Assembly: GCA_002355495.1 (NCBI GenBank)
Contig: AP017424.1
Span: 3,162,001-3,226,000, forward strand
DNA length: 64,000 nucleotides
Direction: 5' to 3'
Source of the DNA: Streptomyces laurentii
GTDB taxonomy: Bacteria > Actinomycetota > Actinomycetes > Streptomycetales > Streptomycetaceae
Below, piece by piece: positions 34,740 through 42,238 of this stretch (position 1 is the first letter of the stretch; every line of letters starts with the position of its first letter). The notes below the pieces were generated by a model. It saw only the letters and a list, made by a program, of their open reading frames with translations, had not been told where the DNA came from and made no database searches. Made by a program: the position numbers and the translations under genes.

Positions 34740-35492
34740 ATGAACCTTCTCGCGGCCGCGCGGCTCGGCGTCGTCGTCCCGCCGGAAAACCCGACGGCGG
34801 AGCCGGAGTTCCACCGGCTGGTCGGCGAGCGCGTGAACGTCTACACGAGCCGCTTCCCCGTCACCCCCGGCAAGGGGCTCCTCGAGATGCTGGAGGCGTG
34901 GAACGAGGCGCTGCCCGGCGCCCTGGCGGGCTTCGGCACCATGACACTGGACGCCGCCGTCGTCGCCTGCAGCGCCTCGCACTATCTCCTCGCGCCCGAG
35001 GGCGACCGGGCCTTCTGCGAGGAACTCAGCGACCAGGCCGGCTACCCGGTACGGTCCTCGACCCAGGCCATCCTCACGGCCTGCGAGTGGCTCGGCGTGG
35101 AGCGGCTGACCCTGGTCTCCCCGTACGAGCCGTGGCTGACGAAGACGTCCGCCGAGTTCTGGCGCGCGGCCGGGCTCACCGTGGACGACGCCCTTCTCGT
35201 GCCGGCCCGCGAGGGCCACTTCAACCCGTACGAGGTGACGACCGGGGCGATACTCGAGCGCGTCCGCGAGGCCCGGCTCGCCGACGACACCGCGCTCCTC
35301 TTCACCGGCACCGGCATGGGCACCCTCGCCGCCCTGGAGGAGCTGGGCCGCGACAGCGACCGGGTGCTCCTCACCTCGAACCTCGCCAGTGCCTGGTGGG
35401 GACTGCACGCGACCGGTGCCGACGAGGACCCGGCCGCCTTCCATCCGCTGCTCGCCCGGCTGGAACGGCACACGGCGGCGATGGCGGCGTGA
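34740..35492 (+). CDS. Maleate isomerase / Asp-Glu racemase-fold protein (arylmalonate decarboxylase-like)
   Basis: 250 residues from an ATG with a caggag site. N-terminal half has the active-site Cys in VVACSASHYLL; the second half has LLTSNLASAWW where racemases and maleate isomerase usually have a second catalytic Cys. One Cys only is the arylmalonate-decarboxylase arrangement, though Cys position matters. Likely acts on a dicarboxylic or 2-oxo acid through an enolate. It diverges from the HMGL/LysW operon, the only plus-strand gene of the pathway region. Confidence 0.82.
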   Translation: MNLLAAARLGVVVPPENPTAEPEFHRLVGERVNVYTSRFPVTPGKGLLEMLEAWNEALPGALAGFGTMTLDAAVVACSASHYLLAPEGDRAFCEELSDQAGYPVRSSTQAILTACEWLGVERLTLVSPYEPWLTKTSAEFWRAAGLTVDDALLVPAREGHFNPYEVTTGAILERVREARLADDTALLFTGTGMGTLAALEELGRDSDRVLLTSNLASAWWGLHATGADEDPAAFHPLLARLERHTAAMAA

Positions 35493-35498
35493 GGCGAT

Positions 35499-35581
35499 GC
35501 CGCCGCCGGGTCGACACACCGGCGGCGGCACCGGTGAACAGAGAGGGCACGGACGGTCGTCGGGACCATCCGTGCCCTCTC
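35499..35581. terminator. Two consecutive hairpins between convergent genes
   Basis: First stem 35499-35509 with 35519-35529 (11 bp, perfect). Second stem 35541-35556 with 35566-35581 (15 of 16 bp). Together they separate the isomerase-like gene from the convergent response regulator. Confidence 0.8.
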
Positions 35582-35603
35582 GGCGACCTCTCGCCGCACC
35601 GGC

Positions 35604-36287
35604 TCAGACCTGGGCGGACTGCCTCTGCACGGCGCCGATCTTGTAGCCGACGCCGCGCACCGTGACGATCCACCGGCTGGAGCCGAGCTTGGCCCGGAGA
35701 CTGCTGACGTGGGTGTCGATGGTGCGGCTGGACGCCGCGCGGTCGGTCTCCCATACCTTCGCCATCAGTTCCTTCCGTGACACGACCCGCTCGGGGGTGG
35801 ATGCCAGCGCGTACAGGAGTTCGAATTCCTTCGACGTCATGTCCACCAGCCGTCCGTTCAGATGCACCTCCCGCGACCGCCCGTCGATGTGCAGCGGCCG
35901 CAGCGAGATCGACTCCGGAGCGCCGGCCGTCCGCGGGCTCACCCGGCGGAGCACCGCCCTGACGCGCGCCATGACCTCACGGTCACCGCAGGTCTTCACC
36001 ACACAGTCGTCCGCCCCGGCCTGCAGCGCGAGCACCCGGTCCAGTTCCGCGTCCCGGCGGCTGAAGGCGATGACCGGAGTGTCCCCGGCGGCTCTTATCG
36101 CCCGGCAGACCTCCAGGCCGTCCATGTCCGGCAGTTCGAGATCGAGCAGCACGATATCGGCCCGCGGCAGCAGTCTCAGCGCCTCCGCTCCGGCGCTCAC
36201 CCCCTTCACCTGATATCCCTGGCGTCTGAGATTCCGAACGGTGGACTCGATGGATTCCGAATCCTCCACCACGAGTGCGTTAACCAT
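35604..36287 (-). CDS. Orphan OmpR/PhoB-type response regulator (JadR1-like context)
   Basis: 227 residues. Receiver domain with acidic pair Glu8-Asp9, phospho-acceptor Asp49 (VLLDLELPD) and conserved Lys (VVKTCGD), then a winged helix (FELLYALASTPERVVSRKELM, TIDTHVSSLRAKLG). No histidine kinase is nearby. Orphan OmpR-type regulators next to ScbR-like and SARP genes, such as JadR1, activate type II polyketide clusters, sometimes binding end products rather than phosphate. Candidate targets are the phased repeats at 29.6 and 34.5 kb. Confidence 0.9.
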   Translation of the reverse strand: MVNALVVEDSESIESTVRNLRRQGYQVKGVSAGAEALRLLPRADIVLLDLELPDMDGLEVCRAIRAAGDTPVIAFSRRDAELDRVLALQAGADDCVVKTCGDREVMARVRAVLRRVSPRTAGAPESISLRPLHIDGRSREVHLNGRLVDMTSKEFELLYALASTPERVVSRKELMAKVWETDRAASSRTIDTHVSSLRAKLGSSRWIVTVRGVGYKIGAVQRQSAQV

Positions 36288-36337
36288 CTGGTCGTCAACT
36301 CCCTTGGCCTGGCTGCGAAATTCAGGTCCCTAGGATG

Positions 36338-37543
36338 TCAAGCGCTCTGCGGCAGCCTTTCGTCGAGCGCCCCCGTTTGGATGAGCCGGTCGTAGAGATG
36401 GGCGGCCGACACCAGAGTGACGTGGTGGTGCCAGCCCGGATAGGAGCGTCCTTCGAAGTCGAGTAATCCGTAGTCCCGTTCAAGGGCGGACACCGCGAGA
36501 CGGGTGCCCGACTGGGCCTGGGCGAGAGCCGTCAGCTGTTCCACCCGCCGGCCGGTCAGACTGGTGATCCACACTCGGGGGGCACGGGAGGCCGCCGGGC
36601 GCCACTCGGTGAAGATCCGGTACGTCCGGCAGGAGCCCGGCAGTCGCACCAGCCCGGAGACCACGCGCATCTGACGGCCCCGGCCGTCCGACGCGGTCAG
36701 GGTCACCGCGCGCGGCGGCAGGGCGTGATGCCGCTGGAGGAACTGCCGGGCACCCACCGGGCCGAGCCTCGCGTCGACGGTTCCGGGGACGGCCCGGGAG
36801 ACGCTCGGGTCGGCGGGAAGCACCGGCAGGGCTGCGGGCACCGCCACCACGAAGTGATGGCCGCCGCGGTCGAGGGCCACGAGGAGCCGTCCGACGTCGA
36901 GGTGCTCGCTCAGGTCGGCCACCACCGGCACATGGGCCGGCAGCCCGCGGGGCAGCGCCGCCGAGACGGAGTCCACCAGGTCCAGGATGTGCTCCCACAC
37001 CGGCTGGTACCGAGCCGATGCGGGGATCCTCGCGCGCTCGCGCAGCTTGGCGTCCTCGTTCCACTGCTCGGGCAGCAGCAGCCGCCAGTCCACCGGCAGA
37101 TCCTCCTCGCCCGTGGTGACGAAGGCGCCGAGGCCGACCTGGCAGCTGATGGTCCGCCCGGCGGCGGGGACGAAGCGGCGGTGCACTCCGCAGGTGTGCT
37201 CGCCCCGCTTGGGCAGGACGACGGTGCCGATGGTCAGCGCGCGTAACGGGAAGTGCTCGTTCGTCAGCCGGATCAGCTCCTGCCGGGCGGGCACCCAGTC
37301 CCAGGGGCTGGCGCTGATGAACTGGTGCAACGACTGGGAGGTGGTGGCCGGGGACGTGGAGACCGCGGCGGCGAGCCGGCGGATGGACTTCCGGCCCGGT
37401 GTGGTCAGCAGCCCCCGCAGGTAGAGCTGGGCCCAGCGGCGCTGGTCCGCCCGGGGCAGGTGCGCGAAGAGCGAGTCGGCGTAGAGGGAGACCCGCGCGT
37501 CTCGACCCGGATCCGTCGCTTGAGCCGTGCGGTGTTCCTCCAT
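36338..37543 (-). CDS. IS701-like transposase-fold protein, probably domesticated (copy 1)
   Basis: 401 residues. Clear IS701-family similarity by pattern: ALYLRGLLTTPGRKS-like N-terminus (QLYLRGLLTTPGRKSIRRLA), LPKRGEHTCGVHRRF, VPVDWRLLLPEQW and the C-terminal DYGLLDFEGRSYPGWHHH. At the position of the first catalytic Asp (DDTGFPKKG in the family) this protein reads GTVVLPKRG, so DDE catalysis looks lost. No terminal inverted repeats were seen. Two TTA codons (37244-37246, 36464-36466) are in frame. A conserved 25-bp element lies 32 bp upstream. Likely a regulatory or accessory protein kept in GBL-controlled clusters. Confidence 0.85.
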   Translation of the reverse strand: MEEHRTAQATDPGRDARVSLYADSLFAHLPRADQRRWAQLYLRGLLTTPGRKSIRRLAAAVSTSPATTSQSLHQFISASPWDWVPARQELIRLTNEHFPLRALTIGTVVLPKRGEHTCGVHRRFVPAAGRTISCQVGLGAFVTTGEEDLPVDWRLLLPEQWNEDAKLRERARIPASARYQPVWEHILDLVDSVSAALPRGLPAHVPVVADLSEHLDVGRLLVALDRGGHHFVVAVPAALPVLPADPSVSRAVPGTVDARLGPVGARQFLQRHHALPPRAVTLTASDGRGRQMRVVSGLVRLPGSCRTYRIFTEWRPAASRAPRVWITSLTGRRVEQLTALAQAQSGTRLAVSALERDYGLLDFEGRSYPGWHHHVTLVSAAHLYDRLIQTGALDERLPQSA

Positions 37544-37574
37544 GGCGTGCTCCCCTCCCCGTCGGACGACACAA

Positions 37575-37599
37575 AAAAGAATAACGAACGATCTCTTTT
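37575..37599 (-). promoter_or_regulatory. Conserved 25-bp element upstream of IS701-like copy 1
   Basis: Minus-strand core GATCGTTCGTTATTCTTTT, flanked to give an outer AAAAGA...TCTTTT inverted repeat. Highly similar to the elements at 39708 and 42211. The TATTCT within it could also serve as a -10 hexamer. Confidence 0.65.
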
Positions 37600-37743
37600 A
37601 TTTCGAGGGGGAAGACGGGAGCTCCGCAACTTAGCCAAGTCGGCCGAAATCGGCCCGAGCGCACGGCGCCACCGGGCCGCACTCCCCCTGCCGCCGGCCG
37701 CGCCGGGGCGGCGAGCGGGCGCCCGACACGACGGGCGGAGACA

Positions 37744-37784
37744 CCGGGGCGTGCGTCACCCACCGGTGTGGACGCACGCCCCGG
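37744..37784 (-). terminator. Terminator downstream of the MFS gene
   Basis: 14-bp perfect stem (37744-37757 with 37771-37784), 13-base loop, 18 bp past the MFS stop. Confidence 0.75.
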
Positions 37785-37801
37785 CACCAAAGGGCCCCCG
37801 A

Positions 37802-39022
37802 TTACCCGTGCGTGCCCGCCCGCCTGGCGGGGAAGCCGTGCGCACGCGCCCCGACCACCACGGCCAGGACCGGCACGATCAGGATCAGCACGCTCCACGG
37901 GAAGGACCCGGACCCGAACACGCCGAGCAGCAGCCCGCCGACCAGGCCGCCGGCGGCCATGGCCACGTTCCACAGGGTGACGAGCATCGCCTGGGCCGCG
38001 TCGGCGGCCTTCTCACCGCCCGCGTCGCCCGCCGCCGTCTGCAGCAGCGTCGGCACGCCACCCCAGCCGAGGCCCCACAGCGTGACCGCCGCGTAGATGA
38101 CGACGGTGTTGCCGGAGAGAAGGGCGAGCGCGGCCGCCGCCACCGCCATGAGCAGCACGCTGACCACCGTCAGCGTGCGCAGCCGGCGGTTGATCTGGGC
38201 GCCGACCACCCAGATGCTCACCAGGGACGCGATACCGAAGACGAGCAGCACCAGATCGGTCGAGTCCCCCATCCCGAGTTCGGCGAGGAAGATCGAGATG
38301 AAGGTGTAGAGGATCGTGTGCGCGAGCACGAGGACGAGCGTCACGAAGAGCACGGGCAGCACCCCGGGCACCTTCAGCGCGCTCAGCATCGGAGCCCCCT
38401 CGCCCTCCTGCTTCTGGCCCGGGTACTCGGGCACGGCCGCGAGGATCCAGCCGAGCAGGATCACCGTGAGACCGGTCATCACCAGGAAGGCCACCTGCCA
38501 GCTCACGGCCTTGCCGAGGAAGGTGCCGGCCGGGACGCCGAGCGAGAGCGCGACGGGGATGCCGGCCATGGCGATCGCGATGGCCTTGCCCTGCAGGCGC
38601 ACCGGCGCCATCTTGCGGGCGAAGCCGGCCAGCAGCGCCCAGGCGAGGCCCGCGGCCACCCCGGCCACGAACCGGGCGCCCATGGTCAGCGCGTACGAGG
38701 TGGACACCGCGGTCACCGTGTTGGCGAGCGCGAAGCCGGTCATCGCGAGCAGCAGCAGCCGCTTGCGCCGCCAGGCGGCGGTCGCCGCGGTCAGCGGGAT
38801 CGCGGTCAGGGCGGTGCCGATCGCGTAGATGGTGACCGTCTGACCGGCCGCCGACTCGCTGACACCGAGGTCGGCGCTCATCGCGGGCAGCAGTCCGGCC
38901 GGCAGGGTCTCGGTGAGGCTGGTGATGAAGACCGCCGTGGCGAGGGCGAGCAAGGCCAGCAACGGCAGCTTTTGCGGACCGGCCTCCTCCGTCCGTACCT
39001 CGGCGGGAGCGTATGTGGTCAT
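37802..39022 (-). CDS. MFS exporter, DHA1 (AraJ-like) type
   Basis: 406 residues with 12 predicted membrane segments and DHA1 features (ITSLTETLPAGLLPAMSADL at the start, WRRKRLLLLAMTGF loop, FVAGVAAGLAWALLAGF motif). Likely a sugar or drug efflux pump. It is 62 bp downstream of the ECF sigma factor gene on the same strand, so the two may be cotranscribed and under the 25-bp element at 39708. Confidence 0.9.
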   Translation of the reverse strand: MTTYAPAEVRTEEAGPQKLPLLALLALATAVFITSLTETLPAGLLPAMSADLGVSESAAGQTVTIYAIGTALTAIPLTAATAAWRRKRLLLLAMTGFALANTVTAVSTSYALTMGARFVAGVAAGLAWALLAGFARKMAPVRLQGKAIAIAMAGIPVALSLGVPAGTFLGKAVSWQVAFLVMTGLTVILLGWILAAVPEYPGQKQEGEGAPMLSALKVPGVLPVLFVTLVLVLAHTILYTFISIFLAELGMGDSTDLVLLVFGIASLVSIWVVGAQINRRLRTLTVVSVLLMAVAAAALALLSGNTVVIYAAVTLWGLGWGGVPTLLQTAAGDAGGEKAADAAQAMLVTLWNVAMAAGGLVGGLLLGVFGSGSFPWSVLILIVPVLAVVVGARAHGFPARRAGTHG

Positions 39023-39084
39023 GGGTATCAGCTCACATCTCGGCCCGCATCCGGGCTCGGGTGTCGTGGGGTGAGGGGTGGGGG

Positions 39085-39693
39085 TCAGGCCCCGGCGGCG
39101 GAACCGGTGTCCGCCCGGTAGCCGAACTGTCCGTCCAGGAGCAGCCGCAGCCGTCTGCGACCGCGGTGCAGACGGGAGTTGACCGTGCCGTAGGGGATGC
39201 CGACGAGCGAGGCGATCTCCCCGTACGGCAGTCCCTCGACATCGGCGAGATAGACGACGGTCCGGAAGTCACAGGGAATCGACCGGAGCGCCTCGCTGAT
39301 CACCGGGTCCGGGATCCGGGCCATGACCTGCGCCTCGACCGAGGGCAGCCCCTCGGCCGTGTGCGAGGCCGCGCGCGCGAGTTGCCGGTCCTCGACGAGC
39401 GAGCCGGTCGCGTACACCGGCTCGAACCTCCGCTTCCGACAGGCCGTCAGATGGGCGTTGACGAGGATCCGGTAGAGCCAGGCCCGCAGATTGGTGCCGG
39501 GCCGGAACTGGTGGAAGCCGCGGTACGCCCGGGCGAACGTCTCCTGCACCAGGTCCTCGGCGTCCGAGGGGTTCTTGGTGAGTCGCATGGCGTGGGCGTA
39601 CAGCTGCGGACGGAAGCCGACGGCGTCCCGCTCGAAGCGGGCCGTGCGCTGCTCGTCCGTCTCGGTGGCAGGGGCGAGGGTCGTGTCCATCAT
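39085..39693 (-). CDS. ECF-family RNA polymerase sigma factor
   Basis: About 202 residues with region 2 ([43 protein letters not shown]) and region 4 ([33 protein letters not shown]). The chosen start is the first of two adjacent ATGs; an ATG at 39705 would add four residues. No anti-sigma factor gene is adjacent. The promoter holds the conserved 25-bp element only 15 bp upstream, so GBL-dependent expression is likely by inference. Confidence 0.9.
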   Translation of the reverse strand: MMDTTLAPATETDEQRTARFERDAVGFRPQLYAHAMRLTKNPSDAEDLVQETFARAYRGFHQFRPGTNLRAWLYRILVNAHLTACRKRRFEPVYATGSLVEDRQLARAASHTAEGLPSVEAQVMARIPDPVISEALRSIPCDFRTVVYLADVEGLPYGEIASLVGIPYGTVNSRLHRGRRRLRLLLDGQFGYRADTGSAAGA

Positions 39694-39707
39694 GGCCGGG
39701 AGCATTA

Positions 39708-39732
39708 CATAGAAAACGTTCGCTATTCTTTT
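39708..39732. promoter_or_regulatory. Conserved 25-bp element upstream of the ECF sigma gene
   Basis: Plus-strand core AAAACGTTCGCTATTCTTTT. Shares ACGTTCGCTATTCTT exactly with the element at 42211-42235. Lies between the sigma gene and the afsA 3' end. Confidence 0.65.
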
Positions 39733-39815
39733 GCGGCCGGGGGATCCACGACGACCTTGGCAACTTCCCGAACGCCCTGTGATCTCGACATACGACACAC
39801 CCGGCGCACCCGACG

Positions 39816-39857
39816 CGCCCCGGCCCGCCGCGGTGGGGGACGCGGCGGGCCGGGGCG
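39816..39857 (-). terminator. Terminator downstream of the AfsA-like gene
   Basis: 16-bp perfect GC-rich stem (39816-39831 with 39842-39857), 10-base loop, 45 bp past the AfsA stop. Confidence 0.75.
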
Positions 39858-39901
39858 GGCGTACGAGAGGGCGGTGCGGGCGTACGAGCGGTGCGGACGT
39901 A

Positions 39902-40861
39902 CTAGAGAGCGGCGACGTCCACCGTCTCGGCGACGGCCGAGAAGGCACAGCCCTCACCCTGCAAGGCGTCCACGCGCAGCCGGCGACGGCCGGGCGCGGA
40001 ACTGCCCGGGAGCGCCTCGGCCTCGATCCAGCAGGGCGAGTCGAACTCCACGTACCGGCTGAAGCGCACGTCCATCGAGACCGGCAGGGCCGCGCCCCGG
40101 TACGGGTTCAGGGCGTGGGCCGCCTGCCGTACGGACTCCAGCAGGACCATGCCCGGCACGTGGTCGACGGGGTGGTCGAAGAGGACCGGATGCGTCGTGT
40201 CCACCCGCAGACGCCAGCGGCCGGGCTCCCCGGAGGGAGAGAGCACCACGTCCTGGTCGCGACGGCGGGCGACCAGGCCCGGTGAGAGGGGGAAGGTCGG
40301 CGCGGGCGCGCCGACGAACATCCCGGCCACGTCGCCGCGCCCCGCCCGCAGCCTGCGGTACACCTCCGGGGAATGGCACCCGAAGTCGGTCTCGACCACG
40401 GCGAACGACACGCCGTCGCGGACGACCTCGACGCGCATCCTGATGGAGGCGGGCAGGGACCGGATGTACCGGATGTCGGAGCACGAGACACGCAGTTCGA
40501 CCTCGGCCGGTACGCCGTTGACGTACAGGCACGCGGGGTCGACCTCGTACCGCAGGGTCCGCCAGCTGAGCTGGTAGCCGAAGGGCATGTCGTACGCCGC
40601 GTGGGCGAGCAGCGGGAAGGTCTGCCGGACCGTCTCGCACAGCATCAGGGGGTCGTACGACCCGAGTTCGGAGCTGTAGAAGCTGTGGCCGCGGGGCCAC
40701 TGCGCGCTGACGACGAACGTGTCGGGGCCGGTCCTGTGCCAACCGGTCAGGAAGACCTCGGACAGGGCCGCCCGGTGGACGTACTCCCGGGGGACCGTGG
40801 TGGTGAGCGGAGCACGTAATGAGCCGGAACGTTCCGTGGTGACAAGCATGCCTCTCCCCAT
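39902..40861 (-). CDS. afsA-like: AfsA/ScbA-type gamma-butyrolactone synthase
   Basis: 319 residues containing two AfsA hotdog repeats. First: [40 protein letters not shown]. Second: [38 protein letters not shown]. AfsA condenses a beta-ketoacyl chain with dihydroxyacetone phosphate, the committed step to A-factor-like signals. Codon 15 is TTA (40817-40819). The start could also be 12 bp downstream. With two ScbR-like regulators and the SDR/HAD genes at 11-13 kb it implies a complete quorum-signal circuit. Confidence 0.92.
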   Translation of the reverse strand: MGRGMLVTTERSGSLRAPLTTTVPREYVHRAALSEVFLTGWHRTGPDTFVVSAQWPRGHSFYSSELGSYDPLMLCETVRQTFPLLAHAAYDMPFGYQLSWRTLRYEVDPACLYVNGVPAEVELRVSCSDIRYIRSLPASIRMRVEVVRDGVSFAVVETDFGCHSPEVYRRLRAGRGDVAGMFVGAPAPTFPLSPGLVARRRDQDVVLSPSGEPGRWRLRVDTTHPVLFDHPVDHVPGMVLLESVRQAAHALNPYRGAALPVSMDVRFSRYVEFDSPCWIEAEALPGSSAPGRRRLRVDALQGEGCAFSAVAETVDVAAL

Positions 40862-41387
40862 GGCCTGCGCATGTGATGGAGCCCCAGCGGTTCTGCCGGC
40901 CGCGGGGACCTAACTAAAAATAAGGGCGTTCGTTTTTTTTGTCGAGGCATCGCGCACCTCGCGGATCGGCCGGTTCGAGACCACCGGGGGAGGGAGCGTC
41001 TCACGCCAACTCCCCGACTGCACAGGGAAGTTAGAGGGGCGGGCCGCTGGAGAGCCGGCCTCGGCATGATCACCGGCCGGGCCGGAACGGCCTGGGTTCA
41101 CACACCTGTCACGGACATCGGAGCAGGGAGCGGGACACCTCGGCACCCCCGAAGCCGCGCCCCCGCGGACCCTCGGCCGCCCATCGGACCGACCCCCTCC
41201 GGGGCCGCGAGCTCAGGGAACGCGTCACCCTGGCCGGAACCGCGACTCTCCTCGGACCGGGCGAATCCAGCCTTCCGGGAGGCGTGCGGGAGGGACGGGC
41301 CGACCGCTCCGAGGCCCACCGACAACGGGCGGCGACGGGGCGGCAATGGGGCGGTAACAGGCCGGGCGCGCCTCGATCCCGCTCCGG
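40862..41387. other. 526-bp intergenic region upstream of the AfsA-like gene
   Basis: Contains the AT-rich 25-bp-family element at 40918-40942 close to the AfsA gene. The remaining 440 bp shows no credible gene; the long open frames there are high-GC artefacts. It also acts as the 3' region of the ScbR-like gene. Confidence 0.6.
40918..40942. promoter_or_regulatory. Divergent member of the 25-bp element family, AfsA promoter
   Basis: Reads AAATAAGGGCGTTCG then an uninterrupted T tract. Keeps the CGTTCG core and T-rich right half but not TATTCT. Lies 57 bp ahead of the AfsA start in unusually AT-rich sequence for this genome. Confidence 0.5.
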
Positions 41388-42035
41388 TCAGTCCTCCTCC
41401 GGCCGGTCTCCCCCGGCCTCCGCGTCGGCACTCGCCTCGCCGAAGCCTCCCGCCGCGGAGACGCCTCGGAGAGCCAGACGCCAGACTCTGTTCAACTGGG
41501 CGGCAGATCCATCCGGTCCACCTTTCACGCCCAGCCGGCCGCGCAGGGCGGCCTCCGCCCCACCGGCCAGGTATGCCACCAGGGCCGTCACGTCCTCCGG
41601 CGGGGCACCGTCCCGGAGCTGGCCCGCCCGGTAGGCCTCGTCGAGCAGAGCCCGGACCGTCGGCAGCCAGATGTCCGACCAGGAGGCGCCGTCCGGAAGC
41701 TCCCGCGCCAGCCGCGCGCCCGCCCGCACCAGCACCTCGTGCTCCATCAACCACGCGAGCTCGACGGTGAGTTCGACCACCGCGCTCAGCGCCGATTCCC
41801 GCTCGGCGGTGACCTTCTCCAGCGCGGCCCGCGCGACGGCGTCCCCTTCCTCCCGCACGGCCTCGGCCAGCTCGGCCTTGGAGGAGAAGTGGAAGGTGAC
41901 CGCCCCTATGGACACCCCTGCGGCCGTGCTGATCCGGGACAGCGACGTACCGGCGTATCCGTCGCGGTCGAACTCCACCGCGGCCGACCGAATAAGCCCC
42001 GCACGGGTTCGTACGGCCCTCTCCTGTTTCACCAT
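41388..42035 (-). CDS. ScbR/JadR2-like TetR regulator (second copy)
   Basis: 215 residues. The HTH region (KQERAVRTRAGLIRSAAVEF, AGVSIGAVTFHFSSKAELAE) follows the pattern of GBL pseudo-receptors. The C-terminal part is less similar to the copy at 12.8 kb and carries an acidic tail. Starts at the ATG of MVKQERAV; an upstream extension has no family match. It diverges from IS701-like copy 2, with the 25-bp element in the shared 203-bp promoter region, and is a natural candidate to bind that element. Confidence 0.9.
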   Translation of the reverse strand: MVKQERAVRTRAGLIRSAAVEFDRDGYAGTSLSRISTAAGVSIGAVTFHFSSKAELAEAVREEGDAVARAALEKVTAERESALSAVVELTVELAWLMEHEVLVRAGARLARELPDGASWSDIWLPTVRALLDEAYRAGQLRDGAPPEDVTALVAYLAGGAEAALRGRLGVKGGPDGSAAQLNRVWRLALRGVSAAGGFGEASADAEAGGDRPEED

Positions 42036-42210
42036 GCCGACTCCGAATGCAACTCCTGGAAAGAGCATCGTTGGCGACCGCCCCAAGGGTCGGCAATGCC
42101 GAGTTGGTCAAGATGCAACGCGTTTTCTCCACCTCGGGCCGAGGGTGGCCCACCCCCGCGGGGGCCACCGCATATGCCGAGGGGATGGGCGGTGACCTGC
42201 GACTCCACGA

Positions 42211-42235
42211 CAAAGAGAACGTTCGCTATTCTTCC
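42211..42235 (+). promoter_or_regulatory. Conserved 25-bp element immediately before IS701-like copy 2
   Basis: Core GAGAACGTTCGCTATTCTTC. TATTCT (42227-42232) lies 6 bp before the ATG at 42239, so if it is a -10 hexamer the transcript would be leaderless; no ribosome site is present ahead of this ATG. Shares 15 consecutive bases with the element at 39708. Confidence 0.65.
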
Positions 42236-42238
42236 GTC

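Noticed and set aside
16329..35492. Assignment to a known azabicyclic (azinomycin/vazabitide/ficellomycin) pathway
   Set aside because: LysW, X, Y and Z are shared but the transketolase-like and other aziridine-forming genes are absent.
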